Origin: Liopterus haemorrhoidalis
Taxonomy: Eukaryota > Arthropoda > Insecta > Coleoptera > Dytiscidae
Direction of reading: 5' to 3'
Assembly: GCA_963971575.1 (NCBI GenBank)
Contig: OZ020624.1
Coordinates: 28,346,356-28,410,355 of the forward strand
Length of the DNA stretch: 64,000 bases
Both the position numbers and the translations under genes were made by a program. Under the pieces are notes generated by a model. That model did not search any database. It was not told the DNA's origin and saw only the letters and a program-made list of their open reading frames with translations. Every line of letters starts with the position of its first letter. Position 1 is the stretch's first letter. This document shows positions 62,160-64,000 of the stretch, one piece after another.

Positions 62160-63230
62160 ATTACGTTTTTAACTGCCCTTTTCTTTTGACACTACTGTAG
62201 ATCTTTTGAAAAAATTATTTATTGCTCCTAACACAAATGACCCATATACTAAATAAAATGTTTTGTTTCTTTTTTTAAATAATTTTTATCCTAAAACTTA
62301 TGGACTGAACTATATCATTTCATTCGGATTGAATCTCTGTTCTTGCAACCGTATAAAAATGATACGAAGCCTTTAAAATCATGTAGAGTTAAAGAGCTAT
62401 CTGCTTCTGGTAATGGGTTCTTGCCAGGGTAGGATTAGATGATTTCCCAAGGGATCCGGATCTTCAATGGGCCGCTATCAGACGCACGCTTCAATGGGCA
62501 AGCCGTGAATTCAAGCTGATGGATTACACACAAATATAACCACACTGAATGATTGACAGTCTAGAGATATAAGTATTATGAAACTTTTTCCACAAAATAA
62601 ACTGGCTTTTGGTCAAAAAAATAATTAAAAATCATGTTTGTTCCTTTGATGTTGGATTAAAACTAATATAAAAGGGGATTAGGATACTATCCAACAGATC
62701 CGATTGCCGGATAATTAATGTCAACCCGCAGGCAGATGTATTCAAATATTTTGTATAGAGTTTGTTAGGGATGGAACTTGAATAGCAATATGTTGCTCTT
62801 ATTATCATTAATGCTAGAAAATTGACCTACAAAATATACTCCATTCAGTTGTTGAGACAGGACTTTATTAGCAGTACTTATGACTGAATCATATATAGGC
62901 GAACTTGAAAAGAGCCAACGAAATCTCAAATACATATGAACCAATAAGTATAAAGAGAGCTGTAGAAAACTAATTCTGTTTGATTGTACAGATATTCCTT
63001 GACTTAAGGGTTTCATTCCCAAGACTCCGAATAAGTTATTTAGTGTCAAAGCGTCAAATATTTGACAATGTCATGATGAAAAACAATTGATTGTGTACTT
63101 ATCAATGCTGTCAGCAACACTTGACGACATGATGCATAGTTAACTAAGTTGTTAGACTTAACAACGCTTTATGCAACTTGGCCATAATTACGCTACTGCT
63201 TTTTATTATTAGTATCTTTATATACCAGGT
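62160..63230. other. Gene-free stretch
   Basis: A 94-codon minus frame (62765-63049) has no recognisable content. No repeat was identified. Confidence 0.4.
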
Positions 63231-63234
63231 CTAC

Positions 63235-64000
63235 AAGTATGAAATGCGGATTTTTTTCAAACTTGCCGCGCAAACAGAGTGTATAGTTCAAAGTTTCAAC
63301 ACATATGGCGTTTTGTTAAGTTATCATTAAATGTCAAATGCGTATAGGTTATAATTTGAAAAGTGATCATATAATTTTGTTTTACTGTGTTAAAAATGTC
63401 AAATTTTGTACCAAATAAAGAGCATTCGCGGACAGTACTACTGTTTTGTTTTCATTTGAAAAAAACTGCTGCTGAGTTATACCGACTGCTTCGAGAAGCT
63501 TATGGTGAATATGCTCCATCGCAAGATACGTGTGAACGATGATTTCGGCGTTTCAAAAGTGGTAACTTTGATCTTACAGACAAAGAACATGGAAAACTTC
63601 CAAAAAAATATGAAGATACAAAATTGGAAACATTGCTACAGGAAGACGATAGTCAATCACAAAAACAACTAGCAGAGCAGTTAGGCGTTAGTCAACAAGC
63701 TGTTTCCAATCGCCTACGAGAGATGGGTAAGATCCAGAAAGTCGGCAGATGGGTTCGACATGCATTGAATGAGAGGCAGATGGAAAAACGCAAAAACACT
63801 TATGAAATTTTGCTTGCACGATACAAAAGAAAGTCTTTTTTACATCGTATCATTACTGACGATGAAAAATGGATTTATTTTGAAAATCCCAAACGCAAAA
63901 AATCATGGGTGAACCCAGGCTCACCATCCACATCAACTGCAAGACCGAATCGCTTTGGCAAAAAGATAATGCTCTGTACTTGGTGGGACCAAAAGGGTGT
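63235..64000 (+). mobile_element. mariner transposon, cut by the window end
   Basis: TA at 63233-63234 precedes CCAGGTCTACAAGTATGAAA, a plausible terminal inverted repeat start. The transposase follows at 63396. The right end is outside the window. Confidence 0.8.
63396..64000 (+). pseudogene. mariner transposase, one nonsense codon, 3' part outside
   Basis: ATG 63396 opens MSNFVPNKEHSRTVLLFCFH; codon 49 (63540-63542) is TGA where W is expected in the CERWFRRFKSG motif. Otherwise the frame is open to the window edge: KQLAEQLGVSQQAVSNRLRE (second helix-turn-helix), NERQMEKRKNTYEILLARYK, HRIITDDEKWIYFENPKRKK (first catalytic D) and PNRFGKKIMLCTWWDQKG. The second and third aspartates lie beyond the window. 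A single TGG to TGA change suggests recent loss. Confidence 0.92.

Noticed and set aside
62765..63049. 94-codon minus-strand frame as a host gene
   Set aside because: It has no recognisable domain, no splice or poly(A) context and average composition.
1..64000. Endogenous viral element or LTR retrotransposon
   Set aside because: I saw no gag, protease, integrase or long direct terminal repeats. All RT fragments carry non-LTR or Penelope signatures.

Overview
This window reads as AT-rich, transposon-dense intergenic DNA from an animal, most likely an insect. The evidence is the mix of families: mariner/DD41D, piggyBac, hAT and Kolobok-like DNA elements, jockey, RTE and R4/Dong-type non-LTR retrotransposons, Penelope-like elements with a GIY-YIG domain, and tRNA-derived SINEs. 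Splice-acceptor and poly(A) signals are eukaryotic. No operons, rRNA, CRISPR or prokaryotic signals are present. The species cannot be named from what is visible.

Only one convincing host gene is present: an uninterrupted 903-codon leucine-rich-repeat membrane protein on the minus strand (843-3554). It has a signal peptide, about 28 LRRs, one membrane span and a short tail without a TIR domain. A good 3' splice site lies six bases upstream of its ATG, so a 5' non-coding exon probably lies further upstream.

Layout. 1-605: a shared 55-bp repeat and a piggyBac-like element with TTAA target duplications. 3.6-9.9 kb: MITEs, a hAT remnant, a mariner copy split by a TTAA MITE, a jockey RNase H fragment, and the first copy of 'family A' (about 1-kb elements with ends AGGGTTTTGYAGGTAT and an internal tRNA-like cassette). 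10-14.4 kb: minisatellite, R4/Dong nuclease fragment, internally deleted mariner, RT/mariner chimera. 14.9-23.1 kb: a graveyard of jockey and RTE 3' ends on both strands. 24.0-25.3 kb: degenerate ~140-bp satellite. 26.6-28.4 kb: tRNA-derived SINE heads. 29.2-30.6 kb: foldback element with ~446-bp arms. 31.4-31.9 kb: Penelope 3' end with a hammerhead-like motif. 33.1-38.4 kb: two more R4/Dong copies and a hAT MITE with a perfect 8-bp duplication. 38.5-43.4 kb: family A, a cluster of perfect hairpins, RT and Penelope fragments, and a mariner carrying a MITE. 43.9-48.6 kb: hAT with a nested DD41D derivative, a second DD41D derivative, and a Penelope fragment bounded by 83-bp inverted repeats. 51.5-59.5 kb: family A copies, long-TIR elements, a Kolobok-like element, and a second copy of the first DD41D derivative. 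60.8-64.0 kb: a nearly intact DD41D transposon (two nonsense codons) and a mariner (one nonsense codon) cut by the window end.

The genes do not form a pathway. The recurring biology is transposon decay and parasitism: at least five Tc1/mariner-type lineages have lost the middle of the transposase while keeping other parts, and several insertions are nested with readable target duplications. Most coordinates of decayed elements are approximate. Family names rest on motif recognition by eye; no database search was run.
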